A stretch of 37,852 nucleotides of DNA from an uncultured Bacteroidia bacterium (GTDB lineage: Bacteria; Bacteroidota; Bacteroidia; Bacteroidales; UBA932). The notes below the pieces were generated by a model. That model ran no database searches and was not told where the DNA came from. It saw nothing but the letters and a program-made list of their open reading frames with translations. Below are positions 23,644 to 32,349 of the stretch, in pieces; position 1 is the first letter of the stretch; each line of letters starts with the position of its first letter. The stretch is taken from positions 1 through 37,852 of the forward strand of contig CACZXH010000015.1 in NCBI GenBank assembly GCA_902785065.1. Reading direction: 5' to 3'. The position numbers and the translations under genes were made by a program.

Positions 23644-24690
23644 ATGGCTTTGTACGGAATCGAAACGGAAAGCATCCGGGCCTTCGACGCCTTGCTGGAA
23701 AGCGGCAGGACGGTGACGGTCACGGCCCACACGCACCCCGACGGGGATGCGCTGGGCAGCGTGTCCGCCCTCGTCGCATACCTCCGGGAGCGCCGGGGCA
23801 AGGACGCCGCCGCCGTCCTGCCCGACTCCCCCGCCGCCACGGTCCGCTTCATCGTCCCGGACAGCGTCCCGCTGCTGTGCCATGATACGGATCCGGAGGC
23901 CTGCCTCGCCCGTATCGCGGCGAGCGACCTGGTCATCCTGCTCGATGCCAACGGCTTCTCCCGTACGGAGGGCCTGCAGGAAGCCTTCGAGGCCTCCCCC
24001 GCCCCGAAAGCGCTCATCGACCATCACGTCGGTCCCGATACGGACCGCTTCCGGGTGGCTTTCTCCACCCCGGACGTCTCTTCCGCATCGGAGCTGCTGT
24101 ACTACGTCCTGCTGGAACTGCCGGACATCGGCGGCGACGCCCGCCGGCTGCCCGCCGACGCAGCCCGCGCCCTCCTGACCGGCATGACCACCGACACGAA
24201 CAATTTCGCCAACTCCGTCTATCCCGGCACCTTCCGGATGGCCGCTGAGCTCCTCGCCGCCGGCGTGGACCGCGACGCCGTCCTCGCAGACCTGTACAAC
24301 CGGTACCGCGAGAACCGGGTCCGGGTGATGGGGTATCTCCAGTACGAAAAGCTGCGGATCACCCCGGAAGGCCTCGCCTTCATTGTCGCAACGCGGGACA
24401 TCCTGGAACGCTTCGACGTGGACGAGGGCGAGACGGAAGGACTGGTGAACATCCCGCTGTCCATCGACCGGGTGAAAATGAGCATCCTCCTCAAGGAGGA
24501 AAAAGACCATTTCCGCGTGTCCATCCGCTCCAAGAAAGGATTCTCGGCCCGGGCCTGCGCCATGGCCCATTTCCATGGGGGCGGCCACGAGAACGCCTCC
24601 GGCGGCAAGTTGTGGTGGCCGGCCGACATTCCCGGCCCCGAAGCGGCCGACGCCTACCTTGAACAAGTATCCCGAGCCTGCCTGTCATGA
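23644..24690 (+). CDS. nrnA: DHH phosphoesterase, NrnA-like (oligoribonuclease / pAp phosphatase)
   Basis: 348 residues. The DHH domain has motif HTHPDGDALGS (His29-Asp35, Mn ligands) and the name-giving Asp126-His127-His128 in IDHHVG; the DHHA1 domain ends with the substrate-binding HGGGHENASGG near residue 312. NrnA enzymes degrade short RNA oligomers and dephosphorylate 3'-phosphoadenosine 5'-phosphate. The start at 23644 is chosen because it follows the -7 element by 16 bases; an upstream TTG in frame precedes that element. The following FKBP gene overlaps the stop by four bases. Confidence 0.92.
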   Translation: MALYGIETESIRAFDALLESGRTVTVTAHTHPDGDALGSVSALVAYLRERRGKDAAAVLPDSPAATVRFIVPDSVPLLCHDTDPEACLARIAASDLVILLDANGFSRTEGLQEAFEASPAPKALIDHHVGPDTDRFRVAFSTPDVSSASELLYYVLLELPDIGGDARRLPADAARALLTGMTTDTNNFANSVYPGTFRMAAELLAAGVDRDAVLADLYNRYRENRVRVMGYLQYEKLRITPEGLAFIVATRDILERFDVDEGETEGLVNIPLSIDRVKMSILLKEEKDHFRVSIRSKKGFSARACAMAHFHGGGHENASGGKLWWPADIPGPEAADAYLEQVSRACLS

Positions 24691-25265
24691 AAAAGAGCAC
24701 CCGCATCCTGATACCGGCCCTCCTCCTCGCACTCACCGCCGGACTCCTCCCTGCCTGCAACAAGGAGGCGGTCCAGCTTGCGTACGACAAGCAGGAGACC
24801 AACATCGCCTCTTTCGTGGAAGCCCAGCTCAAGGCCGACAAGACCGCGAAAGTCACCTACAAGGACGGCGTAGTCCGTGTGGTCCTGCACGACACGCTCC
24901 AGCGGGAGGGCCTCCTGGCAGACACCCTCCAGACCGGCGGCACCGTCTCCTTCTACTACGCCGGCTACGTTCTCAAGAACGCCAGCGTCAGCAACGCGAA
25001 CCTGTTCACCACCAACCATAAGAAGACGGCCGATGCCGCCGGCTGGCGGCTCTCCGACACGACCGCCTTCCATATCCGGACCCTCACCCTGGACGACCAG
25101 CTGCTGGAAGGCCTCCGGCGCGGTCTGGAAGGCGTCCGGAACCAGGACGAGTGCTACATCCTCTTTTCCGGCAAATATGCCTACGGATCCAAGGCCCAAG
25201 GCACGATTCCTGCAAGGTCAGCCCTGGTTTACCACATTTGGGTGAACAGCATTTCCAACGATTAA
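24687..25265 (+). CDS. FKBP-type peptidyl-prolyl isomerase lipoprotein
   Basis: 192 residues. An N-terminal signal peptide ends in the lipobox LPAC with Cys24, so the protein is a lipoprotein, probably in the outer membrane. The C-terminal half is FKBP-like (LLEGLRRGLEGVRNQDE, then KYAYGSKAQGTIPARSALVYHIWV). It would assist folding of exported proteins by prolyl isomerisation. The classical active-site residues are only partly present, so enzymatic activity is uncertain. The gene is coupled to nrnA by an ATGA overlap and to a second FKBP gene one base downstream. Confidence 0.82.
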   Translation: MKKSTRILIPALLLALTAGLLPACNKEAVQLAYDKQETNIASFVEAQLKADKTAKVTYKDGVVRVVLHDTLQREGLLADTLQTGGTVSFYYAGYVLKNASVSNANLFTTNHKKTADAAGWRLSDTTAFHIRTLTLDDQLLEGLRRGLEGVRNQDECYILFSGKYAYGSKAQGTIPARSALVYHIWVNSISND

Positions 25266-25266
25266 A

Positions 25267-26289
25267 ATGAAAACGATGAACCATATCCTTCCGAGACTTA
25301 TCCTCCTTCCCGTCGCGGCCGCCCTCGTGGCGGTCTCCTGCAACAAGAACGTCGGCGAAGGAACCAACGTCGCCCTCAAGCGCCAGTTCGACGCCTGGCG
25401 CGCCATCCATTATCCCGCCGCCCAGGAAAAGGACGGCATCTACATCATCGAGGACATCCCGGGTACCGGCCGGGAATGGGACGACGACCTCCCGGTCACC
25501 TTCCTGACCTATACCATGCGGAACCTGGACGGGACCGTCACCTTCAACACCGACGAGCAATGGGCCAGGCAGCTGGGTACCTGGAGCCAGACGGGGTACT
25601 ACGGTCCCCAAATCACCCTGACCGGGGAGGATGCGAGCTACGCCGGCCTGGACATCCTGCTGGAAGGCATGCGGCAGGGCGGAACCCGCACGGCCATCAT
25701 CCCCTCCTGGATGCTGACCTACAAACGGTATGATTCCCCGGAGAAGTACCTGGAGAATTCGACCGATGCCGCCTCCACCATCTACACCATCACGTTCCTG
25801 GACCAGACCGAGAACCTGAAAGAATATGAGTTCCGGAACCTGAAGGATTATGCTTCCGAGAACTGGCACGTGACCGACACCCTCTCTACCGGCGCGGTGT
25901 TCTTCAAGTCCTTTACGGAATTCGACGACGATCCCGTCGAGATGCCCATTGACACCACCGTGTACATCAACTACACCGGCCGCCGCCTCTCCGACGGACA
26001 GGTGTTCGACACCACCATCGCAGACACCGCCAAGGTGTACCATATCTACAATGCGTCCAAGACCTACGCCCCCGTTCCGGTCACCTGGGCCGAGAAAGCC
26101 GCGGACATCAAGTTGGACGGCAGCAAGGTGGTGGATGGATTCGCCCTCGGTATGTTCGCGATGCACGCCGGCGAAAAGGCCTCCTTCTGCTTCGGTTTCA
26201 ACCTCGGCTACGGCAGCTCCGGTTCCGGCAGCATGATTCCGGGCTATGCCGCGCTCCAGTTCGATATCGAGTTGGTCCCTGAACCGTAG
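25267..26289 (+). CDS. Second FKBP-type lipoprotein with two FKBP-like halves
   Basis: 340 residues. The signal peptide ends with lipobox AVSC, Cys25. Two FKBP-like halves are visible: about 55-185 (containing LDILLEGMRQGGTRTAIIPSWM) and about 190-340 (VYINYTGRRLSDGQVFDTT, then GFALGMFAMHAGEKASF and GYGSSGSGSMIPGYAALQFDIEL). The second half retains more of the consensus. Start at ATG 25267; ATG 25276 is an alternative with the same signal peptide. It follows the first FKBP gene by one base, and MATE follows three bases after its stop, implying one transcript. Confidence 0.82.
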   Translation: MKTMNHILPRLILLPVAAALVAVSCNKNVGEGTNVALKRQFDAWRAIHYPAAQEKDGIYIIEDIPGTGREWDDDLPVTFLTYTMRNLDGTVTFNTDEQWARQLGTWSQTGYYGPQITLTGEDASYAGLDILLEGMRQGGTRTAIIPSWMLTYKRYDSPEKYLENSTDAASTIYTITFLDQTENLKEYEFRNLKDYASENWHVTDTLSTGAVFFKSFTEFDDDPVEMPIDTTVYINYTGRRLSDGQVFDTTIADTAKVYHIYNASKTYAPVPVTWAEKAADIKLDGSKVVDGFALGMFAMHAGEKASFCFGFNLGYGSSGSGSMIPGYAALQFDIELVPEP

Positions 26290-26292
26290 TCC

Positions 26293-27690
26293 ATGGCTGG
26301 AAGCATTCCCACCGAGCTGGGCGTCAAGCCCGTCAACCAGCTGATCCGCCAGTACGCAGTCCCCGGTATCATCGCCATGACTGCGTCTTCGCTTTATAAC
26401 ATGGTGGACAGCATCTATATCGGTCACATCGCCGAGGTGGGCTCGCTGGCGATCTCCGGCCTCGCGGTCACCTTCCCCCTGATGAACATTTCCACGGCGT
26501 TCGGCACCCTGGTGGGCGTGGGCGCCGCCACGATGATCTCCGTCCTGCTGGGCCAGAAGAACTACGCGGTCGCGAACAAGGTCCTCTCCAACGAGGTCAC
26601 CCTGAACATCATCACCGGTCTCGTCTTCACCTTCGTGACGCTGATGTGGATGGACCCGATCCTGCGCTTCTTCGGCGCGACCGAGGCCACCCTTCCCTTC
26701 GCCCGGCAGTACATGACGGTCATCGCCATCGGCAACGCCGTCACGCACCTCTACTTCGGCCTGAACAGCGTTATCCGCTCGTCCGGGAATCCGAAGACAG
26801 CGATGGGTCTGACCCTGTTTACGGTCACGTCCAACGCCATCCTGGACCCGGTGTTCATCTTCGTCTTCAAGCTGGGCATCCAGGGCGCGGCCATCGCCAC
26901 CGTCCTGTGCCAGCTCATGGCCCTCTGCTACACGATGTGGTTCTTCCTGGACCAGGACAAGTTCCTCCACCTCCCCCGCAGCCGGAAGGTTTTCCGGATC
27001 GACTGGCGCATCGCCAAGGACTCCCTCGCCATCGGCATGGGTCCGTTCCTGATGAACCTCGCGAGCTGCATCGTCGTGCTGTTCATCAACCAGCAGCTCG
27101 TCAAGTGGGGCGGCGACCTCGCCCTCGGCGCCTACGGCATCGTGAACCGGATCAGTTTCCTGTTCGTGATGATCATCATGGGATTCAACCAGGGCATGCA
27201 GCCCATTGCGGGCTACAACTACGGCGCGCGCCAGTACGCCCGTGTCCGTGAAGTTTATGTGAAGACGGCCGGCTGGGCCACCCTCGTCTGTCTCTTCGGC
27301 TTCATGATCTCCGAAGTGCTCCCCGGCCCCACCGTGAGCATTTTCACCCCGGATCCCGTCCTGCACGACATGGCGGCGCGGGGCCTGCGGATGATGAACC
27401 TCGCCTTCCCGATCATCGGGTTCCAGATGGTCACCACCAACCTGTTCCAGTGCCTCGGCATGGTGAACAAGTCCATCTTCCTGTCCCTGTCGCGGCAGCT
27501 CCTGTTCCTGCTGCCGTGCATCTACATCCTGCCCCCGCTGCTGGAGTCCGAGACCGGCGTGTGGTACAGTTTCCCGATCTCGGACACCATCGCGGCCATC
27601 GTCACGGCCTTCTTCGCCGTCGGCCTCCTCCGAAATCTCGGACGGCTCAAGGACGGGGACGACCCGGCCATTCTCGGAAGCAAGATTTAG
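26293..27690 (+). CDS. MATE family efflux transporter
   Basis: A 465-residue membrane protein with twelve hydrophobic helices in two homologous MatE halves; QGMQPIAGYNYGARQYARVREVY is the characteristic second-half motif, and the first half has the equivalent GVGAATMISVLLGQKNYAVANKVLS. MATE pumps export drugs or metabolites with Na+ or H+; the substrate is not predictable. It is the last gene of the nrnA-FKBP-FKBP operon. Its TAG stop is formed by the start of a REP-like repeat. Confidence 0.92.
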   Translation: MAGSIPTELGVKPVNQLIRQYAVPGIIAMTASSLYNMVDSIYIGHIAEVGSLAISGLAVTFPLMNISTAFGTLVGVGAATMISVLLGQKNYAVANKVLSNEVTLNIITGLVFTFVTLMWMDPILRFFGATEATLPFARQYMTVIAIGNAVTHLYFGLNSVIRSSGNPKTAMGLTLFTVTSNAILDPVFIFVFKLGIQGAAIATVLCQLMALCYTMWFFLDQDKFLHLPRSRKVFRIDWRIAKDSLAIGMGPFLMNLASCIVVLFINQQLVKWGGDLALGAYGIVNRISFLFVMIIMGFNQGMQPIAGYNYGARQYARVREVYVKTAGWATLVCLFGFMISEVLPGPTVSIFTPDPVLHDMAARGLRMMNLAFPIIGFQMVTTNLFQCLGMVNKSIFLSLSRQLLFLLPCIYILPPLLESETGVWYSFPISDTIAAIVTAFFAVGLLRNLGRLKDGDDPAILGSKI

Positions 27691-27716
27691 ATTCTCACAC
27701 TTCGTTCAGAATGACA
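27689..27716. repeat. REP-like palindromic repeat, copy 2 (short)
   Basis: AGATTCTCAC, then ACTTCGTTC, then AGAATGACA. It has the same ends as copy 1 (11052-11091), with a shorter centre matching part of copy 3. Its first bases complete the MATE stop codon TAG and its last bases contain the ATG of the next gene. Confidence 0.65.
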
Positions 27717-28322
27717 AATACGATCATCAACGTAGGAAGACAGTTCGGCAGCGGCGGCGGATACGTCGCCCAGGCCGTCGGCAAGAAACTCGGCATTCCG
27801 GTCTATGACAACGAGCTCATCTCGAAGGCCGCCGAGGAAAACGGCTACTCCAAGAGCATCTTCGAGGGCGGAGAGCAGCGCAAGAGCCTGTTCTCGATGT
27901 CCAGCTTCTTCTCCTCCGGCCGCCTCGGCTTCGGGGAGACGGGCTATGTCAATGACGACATGCTGTTCAAGATCCAGAGCGAGATCATCCGGACTATCGC
28001 CGAAAAGGGAGATGCCATCATCGTGGGCCGCTGCGCCGACTATATCCTCCGCGACCTGGACTGCCTGGACGTGTTCGTCTGTGCGCCGATGGAATACCGC
28101 ATCCAGCGCCTCGTGCAGAACGAGGGCTTGGACCCGGACGAGGCCGAGGCTCTCATGCGCCGCAAGGACCGCACTCGCGAAGCCTACTACAACTTCTACA
28201 CGTTCGGCGCCTGGGGCAAGGCCGACAACTACGACCTGTGCGTCGACAGCTCCATCCTGGGCATCGACGGCACCGCCGACTGCATCATCGATTTCGGCCG
28301 CCGTGCCGGCAAGATCCGGTAA
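27711..28322 (+). CDS. Cytidylate kinase-like family protein
   Basis: 203 residues of the cytidylate-kinase-like P-loop family (Cytidylate_kin2). The modified P-loop is INVGRQFGSGGGYVAQAVGKKL and the LID-like segment is MRRKDRTREAYYNFYT. True CMP kinases have GPSGSGK here, so the phosphate acceptor may differ; the function of the family is not established. The conserved fold starts almost at residue 1, supporting ATG 27711, which lies inside a REP-like repeat. The gene order MATE then cytidylate-kinase-like recurs in Bacteroidota. No -7 element is seen in the 20-base gap, so it is likely co-transcribed with MATE. Confidence 0.85.
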   Translation: MTNTIINVGRQFGSGGGYVAQAVGKKLGIPVYDNELISKAAEENGYSKSIFEGGEQRKSLFSMSSFFSSGRLGFGETGYVNDDMLFKIQSEIIRTIAEKGDAIIVGRCADYILRDLDCLDVFVCAPMEYRIQRLVQNEGLDPDEAEALMRRKDRTREAYYNFYTFGAWGKADNYDLCVDSSILGIDGTADCIIDFGRRAGKIR

Positions 28323-28344
28323 TTGCCTGCGGAACGAATCTGTC

Positions 28345-28382
28345 TGTCATTTCGAGCGGAACGAAGTGAAGTCGAGAAATCT
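28345..28382. repeat. REP-like palindromic repeat, copy 3 (inverted)
   Basis: Runs TGTCATTTCGAGCGGAACG, then AAGTGAAGTCGAGAAATCT, opposite in orientation to copies 1 and 2. This is the long version of the widespread 'GTCATTTCGAGC...GAGAAATCT' type of bacterial palindromic repeat. The beta-lactamase-fold gene appears to start (GTG 28366) inside it. Confidence 0.7.
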
Positions 28383-29580
28383 CATACTCATCCTGTCCTT
28401 GTTCCTCCCTTTCCTCGCTGCCGCGCAGGGAAGGGGCCTCAACGACCGCATCACCAATGACCTGTCCCGCCTGCCGGCGATGGATGCCGTCGTGGACAGT
28501 TTCATGACCCGGTGGTCGCTCCGGGGCGTCTCCCTGTCCGTCATGCGGAATGATTCCCTATTGTACGCCCGAGGTTACGGCCGGGCGGACGCGTCCAAGC
28601 CGATGACTCCGGGCACCCTCCTGCGGATGGCGTCCGTCTCGAAGCTGATCACCGCCGTCGGTATCATGAAGCTGCAGGAGCGGGGCAAGCTCGTGCTGGA
28701 CACCCCCGTCTTCGGGCCTTTCGGGATCCTGGACGGCTATGACCAGTACATCACCGACGACAATTACTACCTCATCACGGTCGAGCATCTGCTGCGGCAC
28801 CAGGCCGGCTTCACACAGAAAGGCGGCGACCCGATGTTCTCCACGCCCGCGATGATGCGGGCCATCGGCACGTCCAAGGCGCCTACGCAGGAACAGCTCA
28901 CCCGCTACCTCCTCCGACGTCCCCTCGCTTACCTGCCCGGGACCGACCAGGAGTATTCCAACTTCGGCTACCTGCTCCTGTCGATGATCATCGAAAAGAT
29001 CACCGGGGAGTCCTACGAGGCCTGGACGAAGCGCGAAGTGCTGGAACCGGCTGGCTGCACGGACTTCCATATCGGCGGGAACTTCTACGAGGACCGCTTC
29101 CCCGGCGAGACGCGCTACTTCATGCATAAAGAGGCCAAGCCTATCAACTCCTTCGACGGGCGCGGCCAGGTGGAGCGCTGCTACGGCGGCAACGACATCC
29201 ACGGGCTGTCCGGCGCCGGCGCCTGGATCGGCTCCACGCCGGAACTCGCCCGCTTCGTCGCCTCCATCGACGGAATCTCCGCCGTTCCCGACCAGATCAA
29301 TCCCTTCACCGTCTACCAGATGACCGCGCGCCTGTCCGACGAGATCTTTTCGCTGGGCTGGGTGGACTGCACGGTGGACGGCGAATGGACCCGGACCGGC
29401 TCGTTCTCCGGCACCTCCGCCCTCGTGAAAACCTTCCCCGACGGCGAAACCTGGGTCCTCATCTCCAACACCTCCACCTGGATGGGCTCCCGCTTCTCCC
29501 GCGAGACAGGCGCCCTCTGCAAGAACCTCCGCGCCCGTTTTTCGGACCAGCTGCCGGAGCGGGACCTCTTCGCGGACTGA
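28366..29580 (+). CDS. Secreted serine beta-lactamase-fold hydrolase (class C / esterase type)
   Basis: 404 residues. The GTG start at 28366 gives a complete signal peptide: basic MKSRN, hydrophobic LILILSLFLPFL, and AAAQ as cleavage site. No ATG lies in frame nearby upstream of the hydrophobic core, and translation further upstream lacks signal features. The serine hydrolase motifs are SVSK (Ser90-Lys93) and YSN near residue 197. The third KTG-type motif is not clear, with FSGTSAL in its place. Members of this family include AmpC-like lactamases, DD-peptidases and esterases; a real lactamase role is not shown. It begins 43 bases after the kinase-like gene. Confidence 0.82.
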   Translation: MKSRNLILILSLFLPFLAAAQGRGLNDRITNDLSRLPAMDAVVDSFMTRWSLRGVSLSVMRNDSLLYARGYGRADASKPMTPGTLLRMASVSKLITAVGIMKLQERGKLVLDTPVFGPFGILDGYDQYITDDNYYLITVEHLLRHQAGFTQKGGDPMFSTPAMMRAIGTSKAPTQEQLTRYLLRRPLAYLPGTDQEYSNFGYLLLSMIIEKITGESYEAWTKREVLEPAGCTDFHIGGNFYEDRFPGETRYFMHKEAKPINSFDGRGQVERCYGGNDIHGLSGAGAWIGSTPELARFVASIDGISAVPDQINPFTVYQMTARLSDEIFSLGWVDCTVDGEWTRTGSFSGTSALVKTFPDGETWVLISNTSTWMGSRFSRETGALCKNLRARFSDQLPERDLFAD

Positions 29581-29631
29581 ATTCTTCACTAATTTGGTTT
29601 GAAATTGAAAGGATTACGGACGGAAAATCCG

Positions 29632-29659
29632 TAACTTGCACCTTGTCAATTACAAGGTG
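29632..29659 (+). promoter_or_regulatory. Degenerate promoter and inverted repeat before the GH3 gene
   Basis: TAACTTG (29632-29638) is a one-base-short version of TAnnTTTG. It runs into an inverted repeat, CACCTTGT (29639-29646) and ACAAGGTG (29652-29659), which ends three bases before the ATG at 29663. This could be an operator or a hairpin covering the start codon. The 82-base gap contains no other clear element. Confidence 0.45.
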
Positions 29660-29662
29660 ATT

Positions 29663-32239
29663 ATGAAACAGCTTTTCCTGACCCTTTTCACCGCGGCCGT
29701 CTGCCTTACGGCCTGCGGTCCCAAAACCACGTACAAGTATCCGTTCCAGGATCCGTCCCTGAAAATGGAGAAGCGGATCGAGAACCTCCTCACGCTCCTG
29801 ACCCCGGAGGAGAAGATCGGCCTGCTGATGAACAAGTCCATTTCCGTGGACAGCCTGGGCATCCCCGCCTACAACTGGTGGAGCGAGGCCTGCCACGGCA
29901 TCCGCGCCGACGGCTACACCGTGTATCCGCAGCCCATCGGTATGGCCGCCGCCTTCGACCCGGAGCAGGTCTATAAGATCTATTCCACCGTCTCCGACGA
30001 GGCGCGCGCCAACTGGAACCGTTCCCAGCGGGAATGGAACCTGTCCTTCTGGTGCCCGAACATCAACATTTTCCGCGACCCGCGCTGGGGACGCGGCCAG
30101 GAAACCCCGGGCGAAGACCCGTACCTGACCTCGGTCATCGGCCTCCAGACCGTCCTGGGCATGCAGCAGAAGACCGGCAAGTACTATAAGACCCACGCCT
30201 GCGCCAAGCATTACGCCGTGCACAGCGGCCCGGAACCGCTCCGCCACAGCATGGACGTGTCCGTGTCCATGCGCGACCTCTGGGAGACCTACCTCCCCGC
30301 CTTCAAGACCCTGGTGGTCGAGGGTGATGTCCGCGAAGTGATGGGCGCGTACCAGCGCTACGAGGGCGTACCGTGCACGATGAGCGACCGCCTGCTCGTG
30401 GACATCCTCCGCGACAAGTGGGGTTATGACGGCCTGGTGGTCACCGACTGCGACGCCATCAACAACTACTTCAACCGCGGCCAGCACATGACCCACCAGG
30501 ATCCGGTGCATGCCGCCGCCGACGCCCTCAAGCACGGCACCGACCTCGAGTGCGGCCGTACCTTCCGCAACCTCGGCGACGCCCTTGAGCAGGGCCTGAT
30601 CACCGTCGACGACCTCGACCACGCCCTCATCCCGGTCCTCCGCGGCCGCTTCGAGCTGGGCATGTTCGACCCGGACGAAATGTCCCCGTGGAAGGACCTC
30701 AAACCGGAGGTGATCTCCAGCGAGGAACACCACCAGCTGGCCGTCGAGGCCGCACGCGAAAGCATGGTCCTCCTCAAGAACAACGGCATCCTGCCGCTCT
30801 CCAAGGACATCAAGCGCATCGCCGTCGTGGGCCCGAACGCCGACGACGTGGACCTGATGAACGGCAACTACGGCGGCACCCCGACCGACAACCACAAGTT
30901 CTCCATCCTCACCGGCATCCGCAACGCCTTCCCGAACACGGAAGTGGTCTATGACAAGGCCTGCGAGCTCGTGGACGAGTACAACACCATCAACCACATC
31001 AGCGACTTCAACGATGGTCAGGGCCTCCTCGTGGAATTCTTCAACAACAAGGAATTCAAGGGTGAACCTGCCGCGAAGGGCAACTACAAGGAACTGAACT
31101 TCAGCACCTTCGGCGGTTACGGTTTCGCCGACGGCGTGAACACGGACAACATCTCCGTGCGCGCCACCGGCAAGTGGACCGCCCCGTTCACCGGCAACCT
31201 GAAGTATGTCGTCAACAGCGACAACACGTACAAGTTCGTCGTGAACGGCAAGGTCGTGGATGAGCAGAAGCAGCCCGCCGCCGGCGCCGGCCGCCGCGGT
31301 TTCGGCTTCGGCCGTCGCCGCCAGATCGAGTACAAGGAACTCCCCGTCGTGGCCGGCAAGACCTACGACGTGAAGATCGAATACGTGAAGGGCGCTTCCC
31401 CGTTCGCGATGTTCAGCGCACAGATGTGCGAACGCAACCTCCCGGACGTCGAAGCCCTCGCGAAGCAGTTCGGCGACGTGGACGCCTGGATCATGGTCGG
31501 CGGTATTTCCCCGGCCCTCGAGGGTGAGGGCGGCGACAAAGCCGACATCGAGGTCCCGGCCGTCCAGCAGCGCCTGCTGAAGGGCCTCCGCGCCACCGGC
31601 AAGCCGGTCATCCTGGTGAACTGCTCCGGTTCCGCCCTGGCCTTCGCGCCCATTGTGGACGACTGTGACGCCATCCTACAGGCCTGGTACGGCGGCGAAG
31701 GCGGCGCCCAGGCCGTCGGCGAAGTCCTGAACGGCGACTGCAACCCTTCCGGCAAGCTTCCCGTCACCTTCTACGCCTCCACCGACCAGCTGCCCGACTT
31801 CCTGGACTACAACATGGAAGGCCGCACCTACCGTTACTTCAAGGGCACGCCCCAGTATCCGTTCGGCTTCGGCCTGAGCTACACCACCTTCGCCTATGGC
31901 CAGGGCAAGCTCTCCAAGTCCTCCGTCAAGGCCGGCAAGGGCGTGAAGGTCACCGTTCCCGTCCAGAACACCGGCAACCGCGCCGGCACCGAGGTCGTCC
32001 AGGTCTATGTCAAGGCCCTCGACAACCCCGATGCCCCGATCAAGGCCTTGAAGGGCTTCCAGCGTGTGTCCATCGACCCGGGCAAGACCGCCAGCGTCAC
32101 CATTGACATCGCCCCGGACGCCTTCGCCTACTATGACGGCAACGACGGCGTCGCCATCAAGCCCGGCAAGTACCAGATCCTCTACGGCTCCTCCTCCGCC
32201 GATGCGGACCTGAAGGCGCTCGACTTCGAGGTGAAGTAG
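29663..32239 (+). CDS. Glycoside hydrolase family 3 lipoprotein with PA14 insert (beta-xylosidase/glucosidase-like)
   Basis: 858 residues. The lipobox LTAC with Cys18 predicts a lipid-anchored exported enzyme. The GH3 barrel contains the nucleophile Asp262 in GLVVTDCDAIN; KHYAVHSGPEPLRHSMD is the substrate-binding lysine-histidine motif. After the second GH3 domain begins (VVGPNADD), a PA14-like domain is inserted (about 455-590). The C-terminal fibronectin-III-like domain ends the protein. The TDCDAI sequence and SEACHGI resemble plant-type beta-xylosidases, so xylan-derived oligosaccharides are the likely substrate; beta-glucosidase activity is also possible. An unusual Gly/Arg-rich loop (GRRGFGFGRRR) lies in the PA14 insert. 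Confidence 0.92.
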   Translation: MKQLFLTLFTAAVCLTACGPKTTYKYPFQDPSLKMEKRIENLLTLLTPEEKIGLLMNKSISVDSLGIPAYNWWSEACHGIRADGYTVYPQPIGMAAAFDPEQVYKIYSTVSDEARANWNRSQREWNLSFWCPNINIFRDPRWGRGQETPGEDPYLTSVIGLQTVLGMQQKTGKYYKTHACAKHYAVHSGPEPLRHSMDVSVSMRDLWETYLPAFKTLVVEGDVREVMGAYQRYEGVPCTMSDRLLVDILRDKWGYDGLVVTDCDAINNYFNRGQHMTHQDPVHAAADALKHGTDLECGRTFRNLGDALEQGLITVDDLDHALIPVLRGRFELGMFDPDEMSPWKDLKPEVISSEEHHQLAVEAARESMVLLKNNGILPLSKDIKRIAVVGPNADDVDLMNGNYGGTPTDNHKFSILTGIRNAFPNTEVVYDKACELVDEYNTINHISDFNDGQGLLVEFFNNKEFKGEPAAKGNYKELNFSTFGGYGFADGVNTDNISVRATGKWTAPFTGNLKYVVNSDNTYKFVVNGKVVDEQKQPAAGAGRRGFGFGRRRQIEYKELPVVAGKTYDVKIEYVKGASPFAMFSAQMCERNLPDVEALAKQFGDVDAWIMVGGISPALEGEGGDKADIEVPAVQQRLLKGLRATGKPVILVNCSGSALAFAPIVDDCDAILQAWYGGEGGAQAVGEVLNGDCNPSGKLPVTFYASTDQLPDFLDYNMEGRTYRYFKGTPQYPFGFGLSYTTFAYGQGKLSKSSVKAGKGVKVTVPVQNTGNRAGTEVVQVYVKALDNPDAPIKALKGFQRVSIDPGKTASVTIDIAPDAFAYYDGNDGVAIKPGKYQILYGSSSADADLKALDFEVK

Positions 32240-32278
32240 CCGTCTCACATACAACGCTGGCTATCAGCCAATTACACT

Positions 32279-32310
32279 AAACTCCCTGGTGCAAATGTAC
32301 CAGGGAGTTT
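32279..32310. terminator. Bidirectional terminator between GH3 and butyrate kinase
   Basis: AAACTCCCTGGT and ACCAGGGAGTTT form a perfect 12-bp stem with an 8-base loop, with A and T runs at the base, between two convergent genes. A smaller hairpin (TGGCT/AGCCA, 32258-32270) lies between it and GH3. Nothing else is recognised in the 110-base gap. Confidence 0.85.
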
Positions 32311-32349
32311 TCGTTAATACGCTGGTTGCAGCAGGTTAGCCGGAACAGA

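Noticed and set aside
28366-29580. Calling the serine hydrolase an antibiotic-resistance beta-lactamase
   Set aside because: Only SxxK and YxN motifs are clear and the KTG-type motif is not; many family members are esterases or peptidases.
32258-32270. Small hairpin TGGCT/AGCCA after the GH3 gene
   Set aside because: The stem is only five pairs with no T-run; the strong terminator at 32279-32310 explains the region better.
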